From assembly GCA_015478665.1 (NCBI GenBank), contig JADMII010000011.1, forward strand, positions 1-64,000: a DNA stretch of 64,000 nt, read 5' to 3'. The stretch is from Dehalococcoidia bacterium (GTDB lineage Bacteria > Chloroflexota > Dehalococcoidia > DSTF01 > JACRBR01). Within the stretch, counting starts at the first letter, position 1; every line of letters starts with the position of its first letter. The position numbers were made by a program, and so were the translations under genes. The notes under the pieces were generated by a model. That model saw nothing but the letters and a program-made list of their open reading frames with translations, was not told the DNA's origin and did no database searches. Shown here piece by piece: positions 26,937 to 35,175 of the stretch.

Positions 26937-27502
26937 GTCTCGCGCCGGAGGATGGCGGCGAGCAGGCCCATGCCGCCGACGAGGGTGACGAGGAGCGGCG
27001 CCAGCAGCGGCGGCCCCATCTCCATGTTGTAGCGGAAGTTCGACCAGCCGCCCGGCTTCTGGGCGATGCCGCGCGCGTGCAGGTAGGTGCCCTGCAGGCC
27101 GTTGGCGACGATCGTCGCCGAGGCGATGGGCAGCACCGTCTTCGCCATGCGCTTGTCGAGGAAGCCCGCGACACCGGCGGCGGCGCCGACTGGCCCGAGG
27201 ATAACCGGCAGCCACATCATCGTGTTCCCGAAGCTCGCCTTGTCGTGCTCGAAAAAGATCTCCGCGGCCGTGACGACGGAGCCGACCGCCGTCAGCGCCG
27301 AGAGGCTGCGCTCGAAGCGCCCGGTCTCGATGTTGCGCAGCATCCGGTCGATGCCGTACTCGCCCTCGGCGGCGGCCTCGCGCGCCCGCGCGGCGATCTG
27401 CCCGGCGATGCGCTCGGCGCCGGCGGCCGGGCCGTCGGGCGCGTATGCGGAAGCGAGCTCGCGAGCGTCGCCGCCGATGCGGCGTAGGAGCGCGGGGGGC
27501 AT
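26933..27502 (-). CDS. Four-helix membrane protein of unknown function in GMC operon
   Basis: A 189-residue protein that I do not recognise. After a polar 60-residue N-terminal part come four hydrophobic segments (about 68-88, 100-120, 127-146 and 165-187) linked by short loops containing FFEHDKASFGNT and KPGGWSNFRYNMEMGP. It is the first gene of the GMC module and is coupled to the next gene by a four-base overlap. Likely role, by context only: membrane anchor or quinone-site partner for the dehydrogenase. No heme-binding CXXCH is present. A TAGCAT box lies on the minus strand at 27563-27568. Confidence 0.7.
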   Translation of the reverse strand: MPPALLRRIGGDARELASAYAPDGPAAGAERIAGQIAARAREAAAEGEYGIDRMLRNIETGRFERSLSALTAVGSVVTAAEIFFEHDKASFGNTMMWLPVILGPVGAAAGVAGFLDKRMAKTVLPIASATIVANGLQGTYLHARGIAQKPGGWSNFRYNMEMGPPLLAPLLVTLVGGMGLLAAILRRET

Positions 27503-27679
27503 GCCTTATTCCCTTTCGCTGGGCGCGCGCCGGACGGCGCTGCCGCCGCGCACATCGATCCGATGCTACAGCGACGCGCCTCATCGTTCGATACTCCGAG
27601 GCGGTGAGTGTCGGCCGGGCAGCGCCGGAGACGCCGCCTGGACGCCCCCGATCGTCGCTCCTGGGTGGTAAGGCGACCG

Positions 27680-28990
27680 CTACACCGCTTCGAGGATCGT
27701 CGAGATGCCCATGCCGGCGCCGATGCACTGCGTGGCCAGCGCGTAGCGCGTGCCGGAGCGGCGCAACTCGTGGGCGACGGTCGAGACGAGGCGCGCGCCC
27801 GTCGCGCCCAGCGGGTGGCCGATGGCGATCGAGCCGCCGTTGACGTTGACCCTGTCGAGCGGGATGCCGAGTTCCCTGCACGAGGGGATGACCTGCGCCG
27901 CGAAGGCCTCGTTGAACTCGACGCGGTCGATCTGGTCGGCGTCGATGCCGGCGTGGCGCAGCGCCTTCTTCGTCGAGGGCACAGGGCCGAGGCCCATCAC
28001 CTGCGGTTTCACGCCGGCGACCCCCATGCCGATGATGCGCGCCAGTGGCTCGAGCTTGAGCTCGCGCGCCCGGTCCTCGCTCATCAGCAGCGCGGCGGTG
28101 ATGCCGTCGTTCGTCGGGCAGGAGTTGCCGGCGGTGATGACGAGCTCCTTGTTGCCGTAGCTCTGGATGCCGCCGACGGGCTTCAGTGCGGAGAGGCCTT
28201 CCATGTTCGTGCCGCGGCGCAGCCCCTCGTCGACCTCGAAGACGACGCTCTTCCCGTGCTCGTCGGGGAGCCAGTTGCCCTCGGCGTCGAAGACCGGCGT
28301 CTCGAGCTCGAGCGGAATGATCTCGTCCTGGTAGATCCCCCTGTCGTACGCCTCGGCCGTGCGGCGGTGGCTCTCGACGGCGTACTCGTCCATCTCCTCG
28401 CGCGAGAGGCCGTAGACCTCGGCGACGTTCTGCGCCGTCTGGGTCATCGACATGACGGGTGGTGCATCGAGGATGTAGTCCGGGAAGGGGACGGAGAAGT
28501 TGGCGGCGTGGTCGGGCGCCACGTTGCGCTGCTCCGGCGTCGACTCGAAGCGCTTCTTGTTGAACTCGGTGACGCGGTTGCGCTCACCGCGGGCGCCGCC
28601 GCCGCCGCCGAGCGAACGCCCCATGCGCTCAATGCCGAGCGCGATGGCGCAGTCCGTGGCGCCGACCATGATCGACTGGGCGACGCGGTGCAGCGTCTCC
28701 ATGCTCGAGCCGCACTGGCGGTTGGTGTCGAAGGAGCAGACCTCGGCCGGCAAACCGGCGAGCCGCGAGACGTTATTGGCGCCGATGCCGGCGAGCTCCG
28801 GCGCGCCCATCACGTTGCCGAGGCCGATGTCCTCGATCATCCACGGGCTGACCTTCTTGTTGCGGTCGAGCAGCGCGCGCAGGACGAGTGCGGCGTTGTC
28901 ATCGAGCCGATTCCCGACCATGACGCCGCGGCCGCCGCGGGCGAAGGCGGAACGGACACCATCGACGAGGACGACGTTTCTGAGTTCCAT
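27680..28990 (-). CDS. Thiolase (acetyl-CoA C-acyltransferase)
   Basis: A 436-residue thiolase of beta-oxidation type. The acyl-accepting Cys93 is in NRQCGSSMETL, the catalytic His in GHPLGATGAR and the second Cys in TQCIGAGMG near the C-terminus. RNVVLVDGVRSAFAR opens the fold. AAAGGAGG lies six bases before ATG 28990, which fixes the start. It stands alone; no hydratase/dehydrogenase partner is adjacent. A glycine run (LGGGGGARGER) sits in the loop domain. Its length is a little above the 390-400 usual for acetoacetyl-CoA thiolases and close to the FadI type. Confidence 0.93.
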   Translation of the reverse strand: MELRNVVLVDGVRSAFARGGRGVMVGNRLDDNAALVLRALLDRNKKVSPWMIEDIGLGNVMGAPELAGIGANNVSRLAGLPAEVCSFDTNRQCGSSMETLHRVAQSIMVGATDCAIALGIERMGRSLGGGGGARGERNRVTEFNKKRFESTPEQRNVAPDHAANFSVPFPDYILDAPPVMSMTQTAQNVAEVYGLSREEMDEYAVESHRRTAEAYDRGIYQDEIIPLELETPVFDAEGNWLPDEHGKSVVFEVDEGLRRGTNMEGLSALKPVGGIQSYGNKELVITAGNSCPTNDGITAALLMSEDRARELKLEPLARIIGMGVAGVKPQVMGLGPVPSTKKALRHAGIDADQIDRVEFNEAFAAQVIPSCRELGIPLDRVNVNGGSIAIGHPLGATGARLVSTVAHELRRSGTRYALATQCIGAGMGISTILEAV

Positions 28991-29122
28991 GGAAGCCTCC
29001 TTTGGCTCGATCATACGGCGGGCGCGGCGTTCATGGTAGCAGGCCGGAGCGCGGCGGCCGAAGGAGATCCAGGGACGCGGATTGCCGAGATCTTCTGCGA
29101 TGACCGCGTGCCACCGGCCGGT

Positions 29123-29896
29123 CTAGACCACCAGCCACTGATAGAACAGGTACACCAGCGCGAAGGCGAACAACTGCGAGTCCAGACGGTCGAGGACGCC
29201 GCCGTGCCCCGGGATGAGCTCGCTCGCGTCCTTGATGCGCATCGCGCGCTTCAGCGCCGACTCGGCGAGGTCGCCGGCGGTCGCGAACGGCGGCAGCAGC
29301 AGCGCCAGCACGGCGATCTGCCAGCCCGTGATCCGAAGGCCGAGGAGGTAGTTGAGCAGCACGACGGCCGCGAACCCCGCCGCGTAGCCGCCGACGAATC
29401 CCTCGACCGTCTTCGCCGCGCTGATGCGCGGCGCCAGCCGGCGACGACCCAGCGCGCGTCCGCAGAAGTACGCTGCCGTATCGGTGGCAAACGTCGCGAA
29501 CACCGTCAGGTACACCCAGTCGCGGCCGTCCGGCAGGTCGCGGACGAGCACGACGAAGCTTCCCAGGACGCCGACGTACAGGAGCGCCCCGGTCGTCCAC
29601 GACCAGTCGATGGGCGCCGTGTCGACATCGAACCGGGCGACGAGCATGACCAGCGACGCGAGGACGGCGGCGGCTGTGGCCCAGAGCACCCAGTTGTATC
29701 CGGCGTGCGCACCGCCGGCCATCGCCGCCGCTGCCGTCGCTGCGAGCAGGCTCATCGGCGAGAGCCAGCCGAAGCGCGGCCGCTGGAACTCGAGCGCAGC
29801 GACAGCGAGCGCCGCCGCCACCGCAGCCGCGTACCAGTCGCCGCCGACGAGGATGAGGACGAAGATCAGCGGCACGCCCGCCGCCGCGACGAGCAC
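29123..29896 (-). CDS. cdsA: Phosphatidate cytidylyltransferase
   Basis: A 257-residue multi-helix membrane enzyme that makes CDP-diacylglycerol from phosphatidate and CTP. The family signature is at the C-terminus: SALKRAMRIKD followed by PGHGGVLDRLDS. Last gene of the rpsB-tsf-pyrH-frr-uppS-cdsA cluster, starting about 20 bases after uppS. The start is uncertain: GTG 29896 is the first usual codon before the first helix, whereas the open frame reaches back to an ATG at 30064 deep inside uppS with a low-complexity tail. A CTG nine bases earlier is another possibility. Confidence 0.88.
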   Translation of the reverse strand: MLVAAAGVPLIFVLILVGGDWYAAAVAAALAVAALEFQRPRFGWLSPMSLLAATAAAAMAGGAHAGYNWVLWATAAAVLASLVMLVARFDVDTAPIDWSWTTGALLYVGVLGSFVVLVRDLPDGRDWVYLTVFATFATDTAAYFCGRALGRRRLAPRISAAKTVEGFVGGYAAGFAAVVLLNYLLGLRITGWQIAVLALLLPPFATAGDLAESALKRAMRIKDASELIPGHGGVLDRLDSQLFAFALVYLFYQWLVV

Positions 29897-29918
29897 GCGC
29901 TGCGCCAGCGCCGACGGG

Positions 29919-30701
29919 CTAGCGGCCGTTGCCCGCGGCGTGCCCGGCGTCCTGGCCGCCGTCGTCGCTGACGCCGCCGAAGCGCCGGTCGCGCCGCGCG
30001 TAGGCGGCGAGGGCGCGGTCGACCTCCGCGGTGTCGAAGTCCGGCCAGAAGGTGGACGTGGCATAGAGCTCCGCGTACGACGACTGCCAGAGCAGGAAGT
30101 TCGAGAGCCGCACCTCGCCGGCGGTGCGGATCACGAGGTCCGGGTCCGGCAGTCCCGCAGTGTACAGGTACGACGAGAACAGCTGCTCGTCGACGCGCTC
30201 CGGCGGCACCCCGTCCGCCATCAGCCGCTTCACCGCGCCGATGATCTCCGCGCGGCTGCCGTAGTTGAAGGCGACGGCCACCGTCATCCGGTCGTTGTCC
30301 TTCGTCAGGGCGATCGCCTGCTCGACCTTCTTCCGGATCTCCGGCTCCAGCGGCTGCAGGTCGCCGATGTGCACGAGCCGCACGCCGTTCCGGTGCAGCT
30401 CCTTCACCTCACGGTTGATGACGCGGCCGATGAGCCGCATGAGCGCGTTCACCTCGCGCCGCGGCCGGGTCCAGTTCTCGGTCGAAAACGCGTACAGGGT
30501 CAGCACCTCGACGCCGCGCTCCCCGAACGTCCGGATGATGTTGCGGATGTTCTCCGTCCCGGCCCGGTGGCCGGCGTTGCGCGAGAGGCCGCGCTGCTCC
30601 GCCCAGCGGCCGTTGCCGTCCATGATGATGGCGACGTGCCGGGGTACGCGCGGACGATGACCGTTGAGGTCGGTGAGGGTCGGTGCCGGTTCAGCGATCA
30701 C
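29919..30701 (-). CDS. uppS: Isoprenyl transferase (undecaprenyl diphosphate synthase)
   Basis: A 260-residue cis-prenyltransferase supplying the polyprenyl carrier for cell-wall synthesis. HVAIIMDGNGRWA holds the catalytic Asp28; TLYAFSTENW and GEVRLSNFLLWQSSYAEL are the other signature blocks. GTG 30701 is 32 bases after the frr stop and was preferred to an ATG inside frr. The residue before ...RLSNF is Val (GEVRLSN), where Gln or Met is usual, which is tolerable. The last 25 residues are Gly/Asp-rich. Confidence 0.93.
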   Translation of the reverse strand: MIAEPAPTLTDLNGHRPRVPRHVAIIMDGNGRWAEQRGLSRNAGHRAGTENIRNIIRTFGERGVEVLTLYAFSTENWTRPRREVNALMRLIGRVINREVKELHRNGVRLVHIGDLQPLEPEIRKKVEQAIALTKDNDRMTVAVAFNYGSRAEIIGAVKRLMADGVPPERVDEQLFSSYLYTAGLPDPDLVIRTAGEVRLSNFLLWQSSYAELYATSTFWPDFDTAEVDRALAAYARRDRRFGGVSDDGGQDAGHAAGNGR

Positions 30702-30732
30702 GTTGCGTCCAGTACTCTCTGCCGCATCGATG

Positions 30733-31290
30733 TCAGACCTCGAGCAGCTCCTGCTCTTTCGCATGGCCGTGGCGGTCGATCTCGGCGACGAAGTGATCCG
30801 TCAGCCTCTGCAACTGCTCCTGCGCCCGCCGTCCTTCGTCGTCGGAGATCGTTTTGTCGTGCTGCAGCTTGCGCAGCTCGTCGAGGCTATCGCGGCGGAC
30901 GTTGCGGACGGCCACGCGTCCTTCCTCGACCTTCTTGTGCACGACCTTCACCAAGTCCTTGCGTCGGTCCTCCGTCAGCGCCGGCACGACGAGGCGGATG
31001 ATGTTGCCGTCGTTCGTCGGGTTCAGGCCGAGGTCCGACTTCTGGATCGCCTTCTCAATCGTGCCCAACTGACTCCTGTCCCAGGGAGCGATGGTGATCA
31101 GGCGCGGCTCCGGGGAGTGGATCGTCGCCAGCTGGTTGAGCGGCGTCGGCGAGCCGTAGTACTCCACCTTCAGCCCCTCGACGAGCGCCGGCCGCGCGCG
31201 TCCGGTGCGCACGGTCTCGAGGTCGCGGTCGAGCGCGACGACGGCGCTCTGCATGCGATGCTCGGCGTCGCTCAACGTCTCGGCGATCAT
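30733..31290 (-). CDS. frr: Ribosome recycling factor
   Basis: A 185-residue RRF, the normal family length, splitting post-termination ribosomes with EF-G. It opens with three-helix-bundle sequence ALDRDLETVRTGRARPALVE, then the domain II strand VEYYGSPTPLNQLA, IAPWDRS, and the long C-terminal helices with RRDSLDELRKL. It lies between pyrH and uppS in a conserved bacterial order. Confidence 0.97.
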   Translation of the reverse strand: MIAETLSDAEHRMQSAVVALDRDLETVRTGRARPALVEGLKVEYYGSPTPLNQLATIHSPEPRLITIAPWDRSQLGTIEKAIQKSDLGLNPTNDGNIIRLVVPALTEDRRKDLVKVVHKKVEEGRVAVRNVRRDSLDELRKLQHDKTISDDEGRRAQEQLQRLTDHFVAEIDRHGHAKEQELLEV

Positions 31291-31372
31291 CGAATCCGAC
31301 CCCTCCCCGCGGCTGCCCGGCGCCTGCCGGCATGGTACATCACCCCGCTCGGGCGGCGATGCGCCGCTCGCA

Positions 31373-32134
31373 TCACGATGGCGTCGTCAGCGCCGGCGCC
31401 AGCGTCGTCTTGCCGCTCGCCACGCGCGTGCCGATCGTCTCGCCGCGCACGGCCCGCACGATGGCATCGGGCGAGGCGACGTCGAAGACGAGGATGGGCA
31501 GGTCGTTGTCCATGCAGAGCGAGAGCGCGGTGCTGTCCATCACCTCGAGCCGGCGGCTGATCGCGTCCATGTACGTCAGCTCGCTGAAGCGCCGGGCCTG
31601 CGGGTGCTTCACCGGATCCGCGTCGTAGACGCCGTCGACGCGGTTCTTCGACATCAGCAGCACCTGCGCCTCGATCTCGATCGCGCGCAGGGCCGCCGCC
31701 GTGTCGGTCGTCATGTAGGGGTTGCCGGTGCCCGCCGCAAAGATGACGACGCGGCCCTTCTCCAGGTGCCGCACGGCGCGTCGCCGGATGTAGGGCTCGG
31801 CGACCTGCGGCACCGGGATCGCCGTCTGCGTCCGCACCTCGGCGCCCACCTGCTCGATGGCGTCCTGGAGCGCCAACGCGTTGATCACCGTCGCGAGCAT
31901 GCCCGCGTAGTCCGCCGTCGCCCGGTCCATCCCGGTCTGGCTCGCCGTTGCCCCGCGCCAGATGTTGCCGCCGCCGACGACGACCGCCATCTCGACGCCG
32001 AACTCCTTCACGGCGCTCGTGATCTGCACCGCGATGCGGTTGAGCGTCACCGGGTCAATGCCTGAAGACAGGCCGCCCATGAGCGCCTCGCCGCTCACCT
32101 TGAGCAGCACGCGCGAGTAGGTCGCCTCGGGCAT
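31373..32134 (-). CDS. pyrH: UMP kinase
   Basis: A 253-residue UMP kinase of the amino-acid-kinase fold converting UMP to [14 protein letters not shown] at the start, [10 protein letters not shown] near residue 52, [15 protein letters not shown] near 75, the [17 protein letters not shown] block near 135 and [14 protein letters not shown] are all present. It begins 18 bases after the tsf stop in the translation/lipid operon. Confidence 0.97.
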   Translation of the reverse strand: MPEATYSRVLLKVSGEALMGGLSSGIDPVTLNRIAVQITSAVKEFGVEMAVVVGGGNIWRGATASQTGMDRATADYAGMLATVINALALQDAIEQVGAEVRTQTAIPVPQVAEPYIRRRAVRHLEKGRVVIFAAGTGNPYMTTDTAAALRAIEIEAQVLLMSKNRVDGVYDADPVKHPQARRFSELTYMDAISRRLEVMDSTALSLCMDNDLPILVFDVASPDAIVRAVRGETIGTRVASGKTTLAPALTTPS

Positions 32135-32152
32135 CGTGCACCCCCGGGTTGT

Positions 32153-32656
32153 CTACTGGCCGAGCTCGTATCGGGCGAAGCGCCGCACGCGGATGTTCTC
32201 GCCGGTCTGCGCGATCGCTTCCTTCACCAGCTGCTCGATCGTGCGGGAGCCATCGCGGATGAACGGCTGCTTCAGCAGCACGGTCTCCTCCGGGCTGCCC
32301 TCGGCGTCCGCCGGCAGCTCCTCTTCGCTGACGACGAGCGTGCCCGGCACCCCGGCGATCTGCATCGCGATATCGTGGGCGAGCGTCTTGAAGGTGTCCG
32401 TCCGCGCGACGAAGTCCGTCTCACAGTTCACTTCGACGAGCACGCCGATGCGGCCACCCGCGTGGATGTACGACTCGACCAGCCCCTGCGACGTCTCGCG
32501 TCCGGCGCGCTTCTCGGCGCCGGCGATGCCCTTCTCCCGCAGGATCTGCACCGCCTGCTCGACGCTGCCGTTGGCCTCGTCGAGCGCGCGCTTGCAGTCC
32601 ATCACACCGGCGCCGGTCTGCTCGCGCAGGCTCCTCACGTCTTCTGCTGTCGCCAA
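32153..32656 (-). CDS. tsf: Elongation factor Ts (short form)
   Basis: A 167-residue EF-Ts, the GDP/GTP exchange factor for EF-Tu. The N-terminal UBA-like domain has VRSLREQTGAGVMDCKRAL and the core has VEVNCETDFVAR, the residues that invade EF-Tu. It is far shorter than the 280-300 residue type because the second half of the core is missing, as in Thermus and several Chloroflexota. The stop is followed after 18 bases by pyrH. Confidence 0.96.
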   Translation of the reverse strand: MATAEDVRSLREQTGAGVMDCKRALDEANGSVEQAVQILREKGIAGAEKRAGRETSQGLVESYIHAGGRIGVLVEVNCETDFVARTDTFKTLAHDIAMQIAGVPGTLVVSEEELPADAEGSPEETVLLKQPFIRDGSRTIEQLVKEAIAQTGENIRVRRFARYELGQ

Positions 32657-32677
32657 CGTCCGTGTCCTCTCTCGAAC

Positions 32678-33526
32678 TCAAGCCTGCGGCCCGGCAGCTG
32701 CGCCCTCCTGCGCCGCCGCGGCGGCCTGCGGCGACTCATCGTCGGGCGATGCCGAGAACGTGCCGGAGGCGATCGATGCCGGATCGAGCCCCTCGCTGTC
32801 GTCCGCTTCGCTCGCGTAGTTCTCGATCGTCCGCCCCTCGATGATCGCGTCGGCGATCCGGCTCGCCATCAGCCGCACGGCGCGGATCGCGTCGTCGTTC
32901 GAAGGGATCGGATAGTCCACTTCGTCCGGGTTTGAGTTCGTATCACACATCGCGATGATCGGGATGCGCATGCGCAGCCCCTCGGTGACCGCGATGCGCT
33001 CCATCGGCGGGTCGACGATGAACAGCGCGCCCGGCAGCCGGCGCATGCTCTTGATGCCGCCGAAGTAGCGGTTCATCTTCTCGATCTCTTCGTTGAGCTT
33101 GCCCGCCTCCTTCTTCAGCAGGATGCTGAATTCGCCGCGGTCGCGCCGGTCTTCGAGCCGCAGCAGATGGTCGATGCGCCGCTCCATCGTCTGGAAGTTC
33201 GTCAACGTGCCGCCGAGCCAGCGGTTGGTGACGTACGGCATGCCGCAGCGCGTCGCCTCCTGCTCGATCGACTCCTGGGCCTGCTTCTTCGTCCCGACGA
33301 ACAGCACCGTCTGTCCGCGCGCCGACACGCTGCGCGCGAATTCCATCGCCTGCTGCAAGAGCGGTACCGTCTGCTGCAGGTCGATGATGTGGATGCCGTT
33401 GCGCTCGGTGAAGATGAACGGCTTCATGCGTGGGTCCCAACGGCGCGTCTGGTGGCCGAAGTGGACGCCGGCTTCGAGCAGCGACTTCATCGATACGGGC
33501 GCGGCGGCTGCGGCTGCGGTGGTCAT
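32678..33526 (-). CDS. rpsB: 30S ribosomal protein S2
   Basis: A 282-residue S2. [52 protein letters not shown], PDLlike [10 protein letters not shown] and the MCDTNSNPD motif are standard. The C-terminus has a 45-residue acidic/Ala-rich extension. Three in-frame ATGs exist; 33526 was chosen because GGGAGG lies nine bases before it, while the earlier ones overlap or precede that site. It is the first gene of the six-gene operon and has a clear promoter. Confidence 0.96.
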   Translation of the reverse strand: MTTAAAAAAPVSMKSLLEAGVHFGHQTRRWDPRMKPFIFTERNGIHIIDLQQTVPLLQQAMEFARSVSARGQTVLFVGTKKQAQESIEQEATRCGMPYVTNRWLGGTLTNFQTMERRIDHLLRLEDRRDRGEFSILLKKEAGKLNEEIEKMNRYFGGIKSMRRLPGALFIVDPPMERIAVTEGLRMRIPIIAMCDTNSNPDEVDYPIPSNDDAIRAVRLMASRIADAIIEGRTIENYASEADDSEGLDPASIASGTFSASPDDESPQAAAAAQEGAAAGPQA

Positions 33527-33604
33527 GGCGCTCATCCTCCCGGACATAAATTTGAGGCCGCAGTTGGCCCCAGGTCCGGTTCGTCCGTGGTCAGTTCCGG
33601 CGAA

Positions 33605-33634
33605 AGTATATCAGCGGCCGCCCCGGTCCGGCAA
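33605..33634 (-). promoter_or_regulatory. Promoter of the rpsB operon
   Basis: Minus strand TTGCCG (33629-33634), an 18-base spacer and TATACT (33605-33610). Transcription would start near 33598, giving about 70 bases of leader before rpsB. The leader contains GGCC...GGCC complementarity and could bind S2 for autoregulation; this is inference. Confidence 0.75.
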
Positions 33635-33664
33635 TCGAGGCTGCTTGCGGGTAGTGATGGAAGA

Positions 33665-33703
33665 CCTCACCCCCGGCCCCTCTCCCACGAGGGGAGGGGG
33701 CGG
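33665..33703. repeat. Dispersed-repeat-like GC-rich hairpin (CCTCACCCCCGGCCCCTCTC)
   Basis: CCTCACCCCCGGCCCCTCTC followed by CCACGAGGGGAGGGGG lies between rpsB and padR. It resembles a widely scattered extragenic repeat of bacterial genomes (CTCACCCCCGGCCCCTCTCCC...GGGGAGAGGGG), with a slightly damaged right arm. Recognition is from memory. Confidence 0.5.
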
Positions 33704-33910
33704 CCCGAGCGCTGGGGCGGTGGCCCGCTCTCGCCGACATCTGCCCGCAGCTGAGGGCTCCGATCACCGACGCGACCACCGGCGAGAACGAGGGATGCGT
33801 GCCAACCTGACGCTCGACGACGTGCGCGGCATGCCGCCGAACTGCCCGCGCCAGCCCGTACCGGCGGCGCGAGAACGCACGGCGCGACGTCGTGCTCCGC
33901 TCCGGCTGAG

Positions 33911-33940
33911 TTGTCCGCGCGCCGCGCGAGGCCACATACT
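33911..33940 (+). promoter_or_regulatory. Promoter of padR, leaderless start
   Basis: TTGTCC at 33911-33916, an 18-base spacer and CATACT at 33935-33940, ending eight bases before ATG 33949. The transcript would begin at or within two bases of the start codon. Confidence 0.6.
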
Positions 33941-33948
33941 GACGGCTG

Positions 33949-34434
33949 ATGATGCGCTTCAACCGGGAGCTCCCGAACGGCAACCCGCAAGCCCTCGTAC
34001 TCGCCATCCCTGGTGAGGGGCCGCTGCACGGCTACGAGGTCGCGAAGGAGCTCGGGCGGCGAGGCGACGACGCCCTCCGCCTTGTCCACAGTCTCCCGTA
34101 CCCCACCCTCGATCGCCTCGAAGCGCAGGGACTGATCGCCGGCGAGTGGGAGCAGATGACGGGCACGCCGACTCGCACGCGCGATGTCATCACGGAGCGC
34201 GGCCGCGACGAGCTGCGCGCGTACATCGAAGCCGAAGCGCGCCAGCAGCCTGGCCGCGAGCCGCGCGCCTCGCGGAGCACGCCGGCGCGCCGCCGGCCGC
34301 CCGGGCAGCCGGCCGGCGCCGTGCTCGCGGAGCACCGGCGCGCAGGCGACCTGCCGGACGTCCGGCTGGCGCAGGCGCGCGCCGCGTCGCCGCTCGTCGG
34401 CACCGTCACGCCGATGGACCTGGGGCCGACGTGA
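33949..34434 (+). CDS. PadR-like transcriptional regulator with atypical C-terminus
   Basis: A 161-residue protein. Residues 12-95 match the PadR winged helix: LAIPGEGPLHGYEVAKELG, SLPYPTLDRLEAQGLIAGEW and TERGRDELRAYI. The usual C-terminal dimerisation helices are replaced by an Arg/Pro/Ala-rich tail of low complexity, as if the frame had changed. The stop overlaps the methyltransferase GTG (GTGA), which argues that this frame is still translated to its end. PadR proteins repress nearby genes, so the methyltransferase is a likely target. ATG 33952 is an alternative start. Confidence 0.68.
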   Translation: MMRFNRELPNGNPQALVLAIPGEGPLHGYEVAKELGRRGDDALRLVHSLPYPTLDRLEAQGLIAGEWEQMTGTPTRTRDVITERGRDELRAYIEAEARQQPGREPRASRSTPARRRPPGQPAGAVLAEHRRAGDLPDVRLAQARAASPLVGTVTPMDLGPT

Positions 34435-35162
34435 CGCCGCCCGCACTGTGCTGGCGAAAGACAGAGCTGCGCGAGCGATTCTACGCACCGGAGTTCCGCG
34501 GCATGTACGACCGCTTCGCCGACGTCATCCACGACTACGTCCGGCGCGACGACGTGATGCTCGACGCGGGCTGCGGCAGCGGACGGGTCTTCCAGTACCA
34601 GTTCGACGCACGCCAGCGGCCGGCGCGCATCGTCGGCGTTGACGTGACCGGGGAGCCGGCGGGCAACCGCAACATCGACAGCGCCGCCCGCGCCGACCTG
34701 GCCGCGCTGCCGTTCCGGGAGGGCGCGTTTGACATCGCGATCTCGAGCCACGTCGCCGAGCACCTGACGCAGCCCGAGCGAGTGTTCGGCGAGCTGGCAC
34801 GCGTCGTGCGGCCGGGCGGACGCCTCCTCGTCCTTACGCCCAACCGCTGGCACTACGTCACGATCAGCGCGGCGCTGCTGCCGCACGACCTCCACCTGCG
34901 CTTCAATCGCTCGCGCGGCGTCGATGCGCACGACATCTTCCCGACGGTCTACCGGGCGAACACGGAGCGGCGACTTCGCGCGCTGTACGAGGACGCCGGC
35001 TTCGAGGTCGAACACCTGTACCAGTTCGAGACTGAGCCGGAGTATCTGGCCTTCAGCCTCCCGACCTACGCCGCCGGTGTCGGCTTCGAGCGCATTGTGA
35101 ACCGCTTCGAGGCGCTGCGGCACCTGCGCGTCAACCTGCTCGCCGTCGGCCGCCGGCGCTGA
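34431..35162 (+). CDS. Class I SAM-dependent methyltransferase
   Basis: A 243-residue methyltransferase. Motif I is MLDAGCGSGRVF near residue 44, an acidic residue after it is in VGVDVTGEP, and ISSHVAEHLTQPERVFGELARVVRPGG provides motifs IV-VI of the UbiE/type-11 group. RWHYVTISAALLPHDLHLRFNRSRG resembles methyltransferases of polysaccharide or glycolipid clusters. Starts with GTG inside the PadR stop. Acceptor unknown. Confidence 0.85.
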   Translation: MTPPALCWRKTELRERFYAPEFRGMYDRFADVIHDYVRRDDVMLDAGCGSGRVFQYQFDARQRPARIVGVDVTGEPAGNRNIDSAARADLAALPFREGAFDIAISSHVAEHLTQPERVFGELARVVRPGGRLLVLTPNRWHYVTISAALLPHDLHLRFNRSRGVDAHDIFPTVYRANTERRLRALYEDAGFEVEHLYQFETEPEYLAFSLPTYAAGVGFERIVNRFEALRHLRVNLLAVGRRR

Positions 35163-35175
35163 GCGCCCGCCACGT

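Noticed and set aside
27608..29971. Plus-strand open frame of 787 codons
   Set aside because: Runs antisense through both thiolase and cdsA, whose motifs are unambiguous; it has no family features.
30701..30764. ATG 30764 as uppS start
   Set aside because: It lies inside frr and would add a Ser/Arg-rich tail; GTG 30701 fits family length better.
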